A stretch of 64,000 nt of DNA from the NCBI GenBank assembly GCA_963700495.1, contig CAVOXT010000001.1:496001-560000 (forward strand), written 5' to 3'. The position numbers and the translations under genes were made by a program. How positions within the stretch are numbered: the stretch's first letter is position 1; the number at the start of each line of letters is the position of its first letter. The notes beneath the pieces were generated by a model that saw only the letters and a list, made by a program, of their open reading frames with translations, searched no databases and was not told the origin of the DNA. The DNA is from JACCTU01 sp963700495. GTDB taxonomy: Bacteria; Actinomycetota; Thermoleophilia; Gaiellales; Gaiellaceae. Shown here one piece after another: positions 53,285 to 63,100 of this stretch.

Positions 53285-54158
53285 ATGTACACGATGCGTC
53301 CAGCCGAGTTCGCGTACCACCGGCCCCTGAGCCTCGACGAGGCGATCTCGCTCCTCGGCGACGAGGACGCGCGGCCGCTCGCGGGCGGCCACAGCCTGCT
53401 GCCGTTGATGAAGCTGCGCCTGGCGACGCCGGGGGCGCTCGTCGACCTCGGTCGGATTCCGGGGCTCAAGGAGATCTCCGCGAACGGCGGCGGCCTCAAG
53501 ATCGGAGCGCTCGCCACGCACGCAGCGGTGGCGGAGTCCGAAGTGGCGATCGGGATCGCGCCCGTGATCCCCGAGACGGCGGCGAAGATCGGCGACCGGC
53601 AGGTGCGGAACCGCGGCACGATCGGCGGGAGCGTGGCGCACGCGGACCCGTCGGCGGACTACCCGACCGTCCTCAAGGCGCTCGGCGCGACCATCAACGT
53701 CGCCGGGAAGAACGGCGAGCGCCAGATCGCGGCGGACGACTTCTTCCGGGGGATCTTCGAGACCGCGCTCGAGCCGGGCGAGCTCGTCACCTCGGTGACG
53801 GTGCCGGCGACGCCGGCCGGGACGGGCGCGGCCTACGAGAAGCACTCCCATCCGGCCTCGAGGTACGCGGTCGTCGGGGTTGCCGCCGTCGTCTACGCTC
53901 GACCGTGGGACGTGCACCTCCGCGCGGCTGACCGTCGGCGGGCTGACGGCGCCGCCGGTGCACGCGACGGCGGCCGTCCAGGCGTTGACGGGCGGGCCGG
54001 CCTCGCCGGATGCGATTGCGGCCGCGGCCGCGAAGGTGCCCGAGTCGATCGAGAACGCGATCGGCGACGAGTACGCCTCGGGCGAGTACCGCACACATCT
54101 GGCAACGGTGCTCGCGCGTCGCGCGCTCACCGAGGCCGTCTTGCGCGCCGGTTCGTAG
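53285..54158 (+). CDS. coxM: CO-dehydrogenase-type FAD subunit (CoxM-like), frameshifted
   Basis: About 290 aa. FAD-binding motifs AGGHSLLPLMKLRLATP and TIGGSVAHADPSADYPTVL are intact; C-terminal domain CTSARLTVGGLTAPPV continues in another frame. The break is +1 near 53898 (one extra T in GCTCGAC). Follows coxL by ten bases with an AGGAGG site. Confidence 0.88.
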
Positions 54159-54171
54159 AATCCCTCCCGGG

Positions 54172-55032
54172 ATGGGGAGCGTCCTCGCCGAACGCGTCGA
54201 CGAGCTGCAAAGCGATCGCTACCACGGCGGCAGCTGGATGGCGCGCCGGGCGGTCGAGGCCCTCGCCGAGGTGGCGGACGAGCCCGCGGATTCGTCCTCC
54301 GAGCTGCTCGAGCGGCTGAACGCGGCGGGACGCGAGCTCGCGGCGAGCCGCCGCGCGATGGGCGCGATCGCCGGTGCGGTCGGGCGCGTGCTCGCAGCCG
54401 CGCACCACGGCGCGCACCTTCCGCCCGAAGAGCTGCGCCGGCTCGTGCAGGAAGAGGTGCGCAGCCTCGTCGGCAGCCGCGACCGGGCCGCGGCCGCGAT
54501 CGCGATCCAGCTCAGCCCGGCGCTCACCGACGCGTTCGTGCTCACGCACTCGGCCTCCGCGACCGTGCGCGAGGCGGTTCTGCACACGCCGCCCGTGCGC
54601 GTGGTCTGCACGGTCTCGGCGCCGTTCGAGGAGGGCCGCGCGTTCGCGGAAGAGCTGCGGTCGGCCGGGCTCGACGTCGACCTCGTCGACGACGCGGACG
54701 CCGAGGAGGCGCTCGAGCGGGCGTCGCTCTTCCTGATCGGCGCCGACACGGTCTTCCGCGACGGCTCTGTCTGCAACAAGATCGGCACACGTCCGCTCGC
54801 AGAGGCCGCAACGCGGCTCGGCGTCCGGACGATCGTCGCGTGCGAGGTGATCAAGCTCGCGCCGGTCGATGCGCCGGACACGATCGACGACGAGCACTTC
54901 GACGTCACGCCGCCCGAGCACGTGGACGAGATCGTGACCGAGGAGGGCGCCCATTCGAGCGACGACGTGGGGGCCCTGATCGACCGGACGCCGTTTCTCT
55001 CGGAGGGATACGCCCTCCTGCGCGGCGACTAG
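54172..55032 (+). CDS. eIF-2B/ribose-bisphosphate-isomerase-family protein
   Basis: 286 aa. N-terminal helical half, then a Rossmann half with VVCTVSAPFEEGRAFAEELR, LFLIGADTVFRDGSVCNKIG and TRPLAEAATRLGVRTIVACE: the GAD...NK.GT pattern of eIF2B-alpha, MtnA and ribose-1,5-bisphosphate isomerase. In bacteria these are sugar-phosphate isomerases or regulatory proteins. ATG just after a TAGAAT element. Follows the cox genes, but no functional link is evident. Confidence 0.75.
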   Translation: MGSVLAERVDELQSDRYHGGSWMARRAVEALAEVADEPADSSSELLERLNAAGRELAASRRAMGAIAGAVGRVLAAAHHGAHLPPEELRRLVQEEVRSLVGSRDRAAAAIAIQLSPALTDAFVLTHSASATVREAVLHTPPVRVVCTVSAPFEEGRAFAEELRSAGLDVDLVDDADAEEALERASLFLIGADTVFRDGSVCNKIGTRPLAEAATRLGVRTIVACEVIKLAPVDAPDTIDDEHFDVTPPEHVDEIVTEEGAHSSDDVGALIDRTPFLSEGYALLRGD

Positions 55033-55472
55033 AGATTCAGCAGCTGATCGAGGACGTCGACCAGCTGATCGATCGGGACGCGGCTGACGACGCTTCGAAC
55101 GAGCGCCGCGAGGGTGGGGTTGAGCGCGTCCGCCTGGACGGCGTCGTCGATGGCACGGTCGAGCCCGGAGCGGAGCAACTGGTCGAGCTCGTCGCTCGAG
55201 ATCCCTTGCTCGTCCGCGAATTGCCGTAGCGAGTCGCGGCTCGCGAACGCGAGCACCATCTCCTCGCGCGACACGCCGAGCTCGCAGGCGGCGCCGTCGA
55301 GCGCGGAGAGCACGACCTGCTCGCCGACCTCGGCCAGGCCGCTCGGATCGCGCCAGTCGCGGGCTGCGCACGGGTCGGCAACCGCGGCCGGCGCGTACGA
55401 CGCGCCGCCGAGCGCGAGATAGAGCGCGACGAGCGCAACCGAAGCGACCGTCGCTGCGACGAGCGCCCGCAT
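55029..55472 (-). CDS. Exported small protein
   Basis: 147 aa. A single N-terminal hydrophobic stretch (LVAATVASVALVALYLALGG), then a helical, acidic domain with DELDQLLRSGLDRAIDDAVQ and VPIDQLVDVLDQLLNL; two cysteines (DPCAARDW, AACELG) may bridge. ATG overlaps the stop of the MFS gene, so they share a message with the exporter. Family not recognised. Last four bases overlap the eIF2B-like gene tail to tail. Confidence 0.6.
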   Translation of the reverse strand: MRALVAATVASVALVALYLALGGASYAPAAVADPCAARDWRDPSGLAEVGEQVVLSALDGAACELGVSREEMVLAFASRDSLRQFADEQGISSDELDQLLRSGLDRAIDDAVQADALNPTLAALVRSVVSRVPIDQLVDVLDQLLNL

Positions 55473-56797
55473 CAGAGGCTCACGTCCTTGCGGCTGAGCA
55501 GGATCGGGACGAGCGCGCACAGCCCGAGTAAGGCGGCAACGAGGAAGGAGCGCGAGAACGCGTTCGTCACCGCTCGGTCGAGTTGATCCTGCAGCGTGTC
55601 GATCAGCTGGGCGTACTCGGGGTCGTCATGGTTCCCGATCACCTCGGAGACCTCGGGAATGCGGACCTCCTGGTTCGCCTCGTCCGCGGCGACGAGGATG
55701 TCCCGCGCGACGCCGATCTTGCTCAGCGGCGGAATGCGGCTGTCGAGCACGGCCGCGGTTCCCGCCTCGAGCGCGTCGTCCTCGTTGCGCTGGAGGTCGG
55801 TCGTCAGGATCGGGGTGAGCAGCAGCAAGCCGAGCACGACGCCGGCGTGCCGGGCGGCGATCGTCCACCCGCCGTGCACGGCCTGGGCAGAGCGCCCCGC
55901 GAGCGCCCGCTCCGTCAGCGCCGAGAGCGAGAGCCCGAGCCCGGCGCCCAGCGCGATCTGCGGCAGGATCGTCCACTCGGCGCCTGCGTGCGGCAGCCAG
56001 CCGAGCGCGGCGAGGCCGCCCGCGACGAGGATCGTCCCCGAGGCCGCTCGGGCCCAGAGAGGCTCGATCCGTCCCGCGAAGCGGGCCGTGACGACCGCCG
56101 CGACCGGCATGACCGTGACGACGAGCCCCGCCGCCAGCGGCTCGAGCCGCCAGCCGTTGATCAGCAGGATCACGAGCAGGAACAGCGCGCCCACGAGCGC
56201 GCCCGAGACGAGGAGCAGCGCAACGTTTGCCGCGACGTGCGGACGCTCCACCGGCTCGGGCGTCGGCGTCGCCTGGAGGCCGATCAGCGCCACGAGCGCG
56301 ACGAGAATGACCGGCGCCTGGACGAAGAAGATCGACTCCCAGCCGAGCAGCTGGGTGAGGATGCCGCCGACGGCCGGGCCGACAGCCGCGCCGAGGATGC
56401 CGGCGATCGCCCAGATCCGCGCGGCAGACGCGTCCGCGCCGGTGGCGTCGGAGAGGAGGTCGAGCGCTGCGCAGACGATCGCCGCGCCGGCGACACCCTG
56501 GACCGCGCGCGCCGCGACGAGGACGCCGAACTCGGGCGCGACTGCGCAGGCGAGCGAGGCGCCCGCGAAGACGACGATCCCGGTCCCGAAGACTGCTTTC
56601 GGCCAGCGCCGTGCGGCGAAGGCCGCCGGCAGCGCAGCGAGGGCGAGGGCGAGGTTGAACGACGTCAGCGCCCAGGCGAGCGTCGAGATCTCGATGTCGA
56701 ACTGCTCGAGGATCTTCGGCAGCGCGATCGTGACGACCGACGAGTCGGCCAGGACGATGCCGACCGCCATGCCGAGCAGGAGGACGCGCCTGTTCAC
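55472..56797 (-). CDS. MFS drug-resistance-type transporter
   Basis: 441 aa, about 14 hydrophobic segments. Motif C-like sequences GILGAAVGPAVGGILTQLLG and motif D VLADSSVVTIALPKILEQFD place it in the DHA2-type proton-coupled efflux family. GTG start 28 bases from the stop of the TetR gene on the same strand, which is thus likely the local regulator. Confidence 0.82.
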   Translation of the reverse strand: MNRRVLLLGMAVGIVLADSSVVTIALPKILEQFDIEISTLAWALTSFNLALALAALPAAFAARRWPKAVFGTGIVVFAGASLACAVAPEFGVLVAARAVQGVAGAAIVCAALDLLSDATGADASAARIWAIAGILGAAVGPAVGGILTQLLGWESIFFVQAPVILVALVALIGLQATPTPEPVERPHVAANVALLLVSGALVGALFLLVILLINGWRLEPLAAGLVVTVMPVAAVVTARFAGRIEPLWARAASGTILVAGGLAALGWLPHAGAEWTILPQIALGAGLGLSLSALTERALAGRSAQAVHGGWTIAARHAGVVLGLLLLTPILTTDLQRNEDDALEAGTAAVLDSRIPPLSKIGVARDILVAADEANQEVRIPEVSEVIGNHDDPEYAQLIDTLQDQLDRAVTNAFSRSFLVAALLGLCALVPILLSRKDVSL

Positions 56798-56825
56798 GCC
56801 CCGTGTTCTAACGCAGCGCGGCCGT

Positions 56826-57437
56826 CTACGTCTTGGCTGCGACGGGCCGCAGGCTCTCGAGCCGGTCCCGGATCGCTCGGCGGGCCTCGTCGAAGGCCTG
56901 CGGGTCGCGGAAGAGCTGGAACTTCGCGTTCGACTGCTGCGCGAAGGCGTCGAGCTCGAACGCGATCTCCCGCGCGTCGAGCCCACGGTCGATCTCGCCG
57001 GCCTCCTGCGCCTGCTCGATCGCGTGCTCGAGGTACGAGAGCCAGCTCAGGATCATCTCCGCGATCCGGTCGCGCACCGGCCCGGGCTTGTTGTTGAACT
57101 CGGACGACGTCGCCGCGAAGAAGCAGCCGCCCGGGAAGACCTGCCGCTCGGAGTAGTTGACCATGCGATCGCAGAGCGCCCAGACGCGCGCGAGCCCGCG
57201 CGGCGCCTCGCGGGCTGGGGCGATCACCTCGGCGGCGAACATCGCGGCCGCATGGTCGACCGTCGCGAGCTGGAGCTCCTCTTTCGAGCCGAAGTGGGCG
57301 AAGAGCCCGCTCTTGCTCATGTCGGTCGCCTCGGCCAGCCTGCCGATCGAGATCGCGGAGAGCCCCTCCTGGGTCGCGAGCGCCGCCGCGGTGTCCAGGA
57401 TGGCGTGTCGGGTGCGTTCGCCTTTGGTCTTTAGCAC
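56826..57437 (-). CDS. TetR-family transcriptional regulator
   Basis: 203 aa. N-terminal HTH: RTRHAILDTAAALATQEGLS with GRLEATDMSKSGLFAHFGSK-type recognition helix (sequence ISIGRLAEATDMSKSGLFAH). C-terminal ligand domain has FPGGCFFAATSSEF, seen in TetR_C_33-type regulators. GTG start is overlapped by one of two repeated operator-like sequences; likely regulates itself, the MFS gene and the divergent VOC gene. Confidence 0.85.
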   Translation of the reverse strand: MLKTKGERTRHAILDTAAALATQEGLSAISIGRLAEATDMSKSGLFAHFGSKEELQLATVDHAAAMFAAEVIAPAREAPRGLARVWALCDRMVNYSERQVFPGGCFFAATSSEFNNKPGPVRDRIAEMILSWLSYLEHAIEQAQEAGEIDRGLDAREIAFELDAFAQQSNAKFQLFRDPQAFDEARRAIRDRLESLRPVAAKT

Positions 57438-57515
57438 AGCCGTACTATTCTATCTCGGCGTCCAGACGCTGTCTATGACATTCGACTTGACAGAAAAGCA
57501 CGATCGTACTATTCT
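57433..57515. promoter_or_regulatory. Divergent promoter with two repeated operator-like sites
   Basis: AGCAC-N4-GTACTATTCT occurs at 57433-57451 and 57497-57515, 64 bp apart. The first covers the TetR start codon, the second overlaps a strong promoter for the VOC gene: TTGACA (57487-57492), 17 bp, TATTCT (57510-57515). The second site is nearly palindromic (AGCACGATCGTACT). Likely TetR operators. Confidence 0.65.
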
Positions 57516-57522
57516 GCGCGCC

Positions 57523-57924
57523 ATGGAGATCGACCACCTCACAGTCCCCGTCCGAGACTACGAGCTCGGCAAGCGCTTCTACGCGGACGTTCTGGAGCCG
57601 CTCGGCTACCGGGTCGCGCTCGACTGGCCGGACCGCCGGCGCGCGTATCTCGGGATCCACTCGGGCCCGAGCTCGCTCTGGGTCGTCGAGTCCGCCTTCG
57701 CGGGCGCGCTCGAGGTCTCGCTCGCAGTCCCGGATCGAGGCGCAGTCGTCTCGTTCCACACGGCCGCTCTCGCCGCCGGCGGCCGAAGCCTCGCCGAGCC
57801 GGGAATCGACCCGGACCGCAGCGACGGGTACTACGCCGCCCGGATCGCAGACTTCGACGGCAACGAGATCGAAGCCGTGTACCGCGACGTCGCGGCGTCG
57901 GCTTCAGAGCGCGCCGCCGCGTAG
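57523..57924 (+). CDS. VOC-superfamily protein under TetR-type control
   Basis: 133 aa, two VOC half-modules: IDHLTVPVRDYELGKRFYAD and ARIADFDGNEIEAVYRDV. Resembles the protein at 18340. It is divergent from tetR and begins 8 bases after the operator/-10, indicating that this regulator controls it. Could be a bleomycin- or fosfomycin-type resistance or a glyoxalase relative. Confidence 0.8.
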   Translation: MEIDHLTVPVRDYELGKRFYADVLEPLGYRVALDWPDRRRAYLGIHSGPSSLWVVESAFAGALEVSLAVPDRGAVVSFHTAALAAGGRSLAEPGIDPDRSDGYYAARIADFDGNEIEAVYRDVAASASERAAA

Positions 57925-57974
57925 GAAGCCTCGCGGGGCCGCCGACTCGCGCGGCAGCCCCGCTTGACGTCTGC

Positions 57975-59432
57975 TTACGCCCCTTCGAGCGCGGGCACCG
58001 CGTCGACCCGCTGGTCGGCGAGGTCCTCGCTCCGCACGACCACGAGCGCGACGAGGATGCCGACGAGCGCGACGGCCGCCGCCCCCGTGAACGCCGCCTG
58101 GAAGCCGTGCACGGCCGCGTCGGCCTGCGCGGATCCAGACGCGATCGCGTCCTCGGTCCGCGACGTCGCGAGCGCGGAGAGCACCGCGATGCCGAGCGCG
58201 CCGCCGATCTGCTGCGTCGTGTTCATCAGCCCCGACGCGAGCCCCGCCTCGGACGAGTGCACGCCGGCGAGCGCCGCGATCGAGATCGGCACGAACGAGA
58301 AGCCCATCCCGATCGAGATCAGCAGGAACCCGGGCAGCAGGTCGCCGACGTACGAGCCGTCGACCGACACCTGCGTGAAGTAGATGAGCCCGGCGGAGAG
58401 GAACGTCATCCCCGCGACGAGCACCGGCTTCACGCCGACACGGTTGACGAGCTGCGCGGCGACACCCGACCAGACGATCGCCGTTCCGGCCACGGCGAGG
58501 TAGCCGACGCCGGTCTTCATCGCCGAGTAGTGCAGCACCTGCTGCATGTAGAGCGTGAGCATCAGGAACATCGCGAACATCGCGGTCCCGAGGATCAGCC
58601 CGGCGACGTTCGCGCCGACGACCGTGCGCAGCCGGAAGATCGAGAACGGCATCAGCGGCTCGGCCGTGCGAGCCTCCCACGCGATGAACGAGGCGAGGAT
58701 CACGGCCGCTGCGGTGAAGAGGCCGATCGTCTCGAACGAGCCCCAGCCGTAGCTGTTCGCCTGCGTGATCGCGTAGACGAGCACGACGAGCCCGCCCGTG
58801 ACGAGCACGGCGCCGGGAGCGTCGAAGCTCTTCACGTTCGCGTCGCGGCTCTCCGTCAGGAGCACGGGGGCGAGCGCAAGCGCGAGCAGCCCGACCGGCA
58901 CGTTGACGAAGAAGATCCACTCCCAGCTCAGCGCGTCGGTGAGGACCCCGCCGAGCAGAACGCCTGCGACGGCGCCGAACGCGCCGACGCCGCCCCACGC
59001 ACCGAGCGCGGCGTTCCGTTCCTTTCCTTCAGGGAAGGTCGTCATGAGGATGGACAGTGCTGCCGGCGTGATCAGCGCCGCGCCGAGTCCCTGAAGTGCG
59101 CGGGCGCCGATGAGCGCGCCCTCGCTCCAGGCGAGCCCGGAGAGGAGCGACGCCGTGGTGAAGACGATCGTCCCGACGATGAACACGCGCCGGCGGCCGA
59201 TCAGGTCGGCAATGCGTCCCCCGAGGAGGAGGAAGCCACCGAAGAAGAGCGCGTACGCGCTCACGACCCACTGGAGGTTCTCCTGCGAGAACCCGAGGTC
59301 GGACTGGATGGACGGAAGGGCCACGTTCACGATCGCGATGTCGAGCACGACCATGAACTGGATGCCCAAGAGGAGCGCCAGCGCGAACCACTTCCGTCGG
59401 GCAGTTGCGATCATGGAATTGCGTCCTTTCAT
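57975..59432 (-). CDS. DHA2-family (EmrB/QacA-type) MFS transporter
   Basis: 485 aa, 14 transmembrane segments. Signature VVLDIAIVNVALPSIQSDLG (motif D1), GRIADLIGRRRVF (motif A), GVGAFGAVAGVLLGGVLTDA (motif C). Proton-driven multidrug efflux. Divergent from the HxlR-SCP2 gene at 59525, its probable regulator. Confidence 0.88.
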   Translation of the reverse strand: MKGRNSMIATARRKWFALALLLGIQFMVVLDIAIVNVALPSIQSDLGFSQENLQWVVSAYALFFGGFLLLGGRIADLIGRRRVFIVGTIVFTTASLLSGLAWSEGALIGARALQGLGAALITPAALSILMTTFPEGKERNAALGAWGGVGAFGAVAGVLLGGVLTDALSWEWIFFVNVPVGLLALALAPVLLTESRDANVKSFDAPGAVLVTGGLVVLVYAITQANSYGWGSFETIGLFTAAAVILASFIAWEARTAEPLMPFSIFRLRTVVGANVAGLILGTAMFAMFLMLTLYMQQVLHYSAMKTGVGYLAVAGTAIVWSGVAAQLVNRVGVKPVLVAGMTFLSAGLIYFTQVSVDGSYVGDLLPGFLLISIGMGFSFVPISIAALAGVHSSEAGLASGLMNTTQQIGGALGIAVLSALATSRTEDAIASGSAQADAAVHGFQAAFTGAAAVALVGILVALVVVRSEDLADQRVDAVPALEGA

Positions 59433-59489
59433 CCGTAAACTGACGGCTGTCTAAACTACAGGACGAACTTCCGTTTCGAAATCTTCCAC

Positions 59490-59518
59490 TTGCATTTCAC
59501 AAGCTGACCGGTTACGTT
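59490..59518 (+). promoter_or_regulatory. Promoter of the HxlR gene
   Basis: TTGCAT (59490), 17 bp, TACGTT (59513-59518); the ATG at 59525 is 7 bases further, so the mRNA is essentially leaderless. Confidence 0.6.
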
Positions 59519-59524
59519 TGTGAC

Positions 59525-60191
59525 ATGACGAAGCGGTTCGACCAGTACTGCCCGATGGCTCACGCGATCGGCCTGGTCGGTGAGCGCTGGTCGCTCCTGG
59601 TCGTCCGCGAGCTCCTCCACGGCCCGAAGCGCTACACCGACCTCGTGCACGGCCTGCCGGGGATCGGCACGAACATCCTCGCCGCGCGCCTGCGCGACCT
59701 CGAGGAGGCGGGCGTCGTGGAGAAGCGGAAGCTCCCGCCGCCGGCGGCGTCGACGGTCTACGAGCTGACGGAGTACGGCGCGGGGCTGAACGAGGCGCTG
59801 TACGCGCTGGCACGGTGGGGCGCACGCTCGCTCGGCCCGCCCGACGCTGACGACGTGCTCTACGAGGAGTGGGGCGTGAACGCGTTTCCCGGCCCTTTTC
59901 AACGCGGAAGCGGCGCGCGGTCTGACCGAGACGTACGTGCTGAAGATCGACGACGACGTCTTCACCGCCCGGGTCGTCAACGGCGAGCTCGAGGCGAGCG
60001 TGGGCGCCGCGGCCGACGCCGACGTCGTCGTCGAGGTGAACATGGAGACCTTCTTCGCCCTCACTGCGGGGGAGCTCGAACCGCGAGAGGCGGTCAAGCG
60101 CGGCCGAGCGAGCGTGGAGGGCGACCCCGCCGCACTCGAGCGCTGCTTCCGGGTGCTGAGCCTCACGCCGCGCGTCAGCGCTGCGGCGTAG
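59525..60191 (+). CDS. HxlR-type regulator fused to an SCP2-like domain, frameshifted
   Basis: About 221 aa. N-terminal winged helix: QYCPMAHAIGLVGERWSLLV, LPGIGTNILAARLRDLEEAG and VYELTEYGAGLNEAL. C-terminal portion (TYVLKIDDDVFTARVVNGE and FFALTAGELEPREAVKRGRA) is an SCP2 sterol-carrier-like pocket that could bind a lipophilic ligand. Frame +1 at a TTTT run near 59896. Divergent from the efflux gene. Confidence 0.8.
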
Positions 60192-63100
60192 CTACCTCCA
60201 CCGGCGCGGCGGTGCTGCTCGACTGTGTGAGGTTCCGGATCTCCCGGACCGCGACCGACAGCCGGGCGAGGTCGGCGGCGCCGCCTCCCTTGATGTCGCC
60301 GAGCAGGTGCATGCAGCGCTCGACCGCGTCCGCGTTCCGCGACGACCACGCCTCGATTCGCTCGCGGGCGCCGACGCCGTCTGAGCCTCCGCGAACCACC
60401 TCGGCCGTCAACGCCGCCTGCTCGGCGTAGACGTCGTCCCGGAGCGCCGCGCGGGCCATTGCCTCCCACCGCGTTTCGCGCGAGAGCGCGACGATCCGGT
60501 CGCGCAGCCAGTGGAGCTCGAGTCGCGCGCCGAGCGCGAAGTAGACCTCGGCGACCGACGTCACCTCGAGCCCGGACGACGCGGCGATCTCGGCGACGTC
60601 GAGCGTCGGCACGAGCGCCTCGACGAACGCGACGCGCTCGGCGAGCGGCTGCGGCACACCGGCCGATGCCAGCCGCTCCGCGTGCGCCTGCGCGACGGCG
60701 AGCTCTTCCGGATCGAGCAGCGCCGCCATCCGGTCGGCGCACGCCGACGCGCCCTCCGCGTAGCGGGCGACCATCTCTGCAGTGTCGAGCGGCCGCCGGC
60801 GGTTGCGCAAGAGCCAGCGCGTGCTCCGCTCCAGGAGGATCCGCGCCTTGAGCAGCATCGCGATCTGCGTCGTTGCCGCCACCTTGCCGTCGAGCGCCTC
60901 GACCTCGGCCCACAGCGCGCGCAGTCCGAAGACCTCGCGCGCGGCGGTGTACGCGCGGACGATGTCGGCCGCTCCCGCGCCCGTCTCCTCCTGCAGCCGG
61001 AACGCGAACGTCGTGCCCGCGCGGTTGACGAGGTCGTTGACGACCGAGTGACGACGATCTCGCGCCGCAGCGGATGTCGCAGCATCTCCTCGCCGAACCG
61101 CTCGCGCAGCAGCGTCGGGAAGTAGCGCGCGATCACGCCGGCCAGCGCCGGGTCGTCCGGCAGATCGGAGGCGAGCAGCTCCTCCGCGAGCGCGATCTTC
61201 GTGTACGCGAGCAGGACCGCGAACTCGGGCGCGGTCAGCCCGCCGCCGGCCGCCTTCCGCTCCTCGAGCGTCTCGTCGCTCGGCAGCGACTCGAGCTCGC
61301 GGTTCAAGATGCCGGTGTGCTCGAGCGCGTGGATGTAGCGCTCGTGCACCTCGACCATCGACGCTGCCTGCGCCGCCGAGGTGCCGATCGCCCGCGCCTG
61401 CTCGTAGTTGTCGCGCAGCACGAGCTCGCCGACCTCGTCGGTCATCTCGGCGAGCAGCGCGTTGCGCTGCTTCACCGTCACGTCGCCGTCGGCCGCGATC
61501 GCGTCGAGCAGGATCTTGATGTTCACCTCGTGGTCGGAGCAGTCGACGCCGGCCGAGTTGTCGATCGCGTCGGTGTTGATCCGGCCGCCGCCGAGCGCGT
61601 ACTCGACGCGGCCGCGCTGCGTGAAGCCGAGGTTGCCGCCCTCGCCGACGACGCGGCGCGCAGCTCGCTCGGCCGTCGACGCGCACGGCGTCGTTCGCCT
61701 TGTCGCCGACGTCGGCGTGCGGCTCGTCCTGCGCCTTCACGTAGGTGCCGATGCCGCCGTTCCAGAGCAGGTCGACCGGCGCCCGCAGGATCGCGCGGAT
61801 GAGCTCGTTCGGCGTCAGCGCCTCGGCCTCGACGCCGAGCGCGGCGCGCGCCTCGGGCGAGAGCGCGATCGCCTTCGCCGCGCGCGGGAAGACGCCGCCG
61901 CCGGCTGAGATCAGCGCCGGGTCGTAGTCGGCCCACGACGAGCCGGGCAGCTCGAACAGCCGCTCGCCGCTCCGCGAAGCTCGCCTCGGGGTCGGGGTCG
62001 GGGTCGAGGAAGACGTGCCGGTGGTCGAACGCCGCCGACCAGCCGGATGTGCCGCGACAGCAGCATGCCGTTGCCGAACACGTCGCCGGACATGTCGCCG
62101 ATGCCGACGACGGTGAAGTCGGCGCGCGTCGGCGTCGACGCCGAGCTCGCGGAAGTGCCGCTTGACCGACTCCCACGCGCCGCGCGCCGTGATGCCCATC
62201 GCCTTGTGGTCGTAGCCGGCCGAGCCGCCCGAGGCGAAGGCGTCGCCGAGCCAGAAGCCGTACTCCGCCGCGATCTCGTTGGCGATGTCGGAGAACGTCG
62301 CCGTGCCCTTGTCGGCGGCGACGACGAGGTACGGGTCGTCGCTCGTCGTGCCGGACGACGTCGGGCGGCGGGACGACCTCGCCGCCGACGACGTTGTCGG
62401 TGACGTCGAGCAGGCCGCGGATGAACATCCGGTAGCACGCGACGACCTCCGCCTGCGAGCTGCTCGCGGCTCGCGCCGGGCGGCGGGCGCTTGACGACGA
62501 AGCCGCCCTTCGCGCCGGCCGGCACGATGACGGCGTTCTTCACCATCTGCGCCTTCATCAGGCCGAGGACCTCGGTGCGGAAGTCCTCGCGCCGGTCCGA
62601 CCAGCGGATGCCGCCGCGCGCGACCTTGCCGCCGCGCAGGTGCACGCCCTCGACGCGCGGCGAGTAGACGAAGATCTCGAAGAGCGGCCGCGGCAGCGGC
62701 AGGTCGGGGATCAGCTCGGGGTCGAGCTTCAGCGACAGGTACGGCTTCGGCTGTCGCCGCGGCGTCGGTCTGGAAGTAGTTCGTGCGCAGCGTCGCGCGG
62801 ACGACGCGCAGGAACGCCGCGCAGGATGCGGTCCTCGTCGAGGCTCGCGACCGCGTCGACCGCGGCTTCGATCTCGCTGTCGAGCGCATGCGCCGTCGCG
62901 TCGGCGTCCTCGCAGCGGGCGGGGTCGAGCCGGACGGCGGAACAGCTCGACGAGCCGCCGCGCGATCACGGGGTGCGCCGACGAGCGCGTCCTCGATGTA
63001 CGTCTGGCTGAACGGCGTCCCGGTCTGGCGCAGGTACTTCGCGAACGCGCGCGAGCACCGCGACCTCGCGCCCGGTCAGCCCGGCGCGGAGCACGAGCCG

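Noticed and set aside
51301..53619. 772-aa minus-strand ORF antisense to coxL
   Set aside because: Low-complexity Arg/Asp/Val translation with no family motifs; it mirrors codon bias of the real gene.
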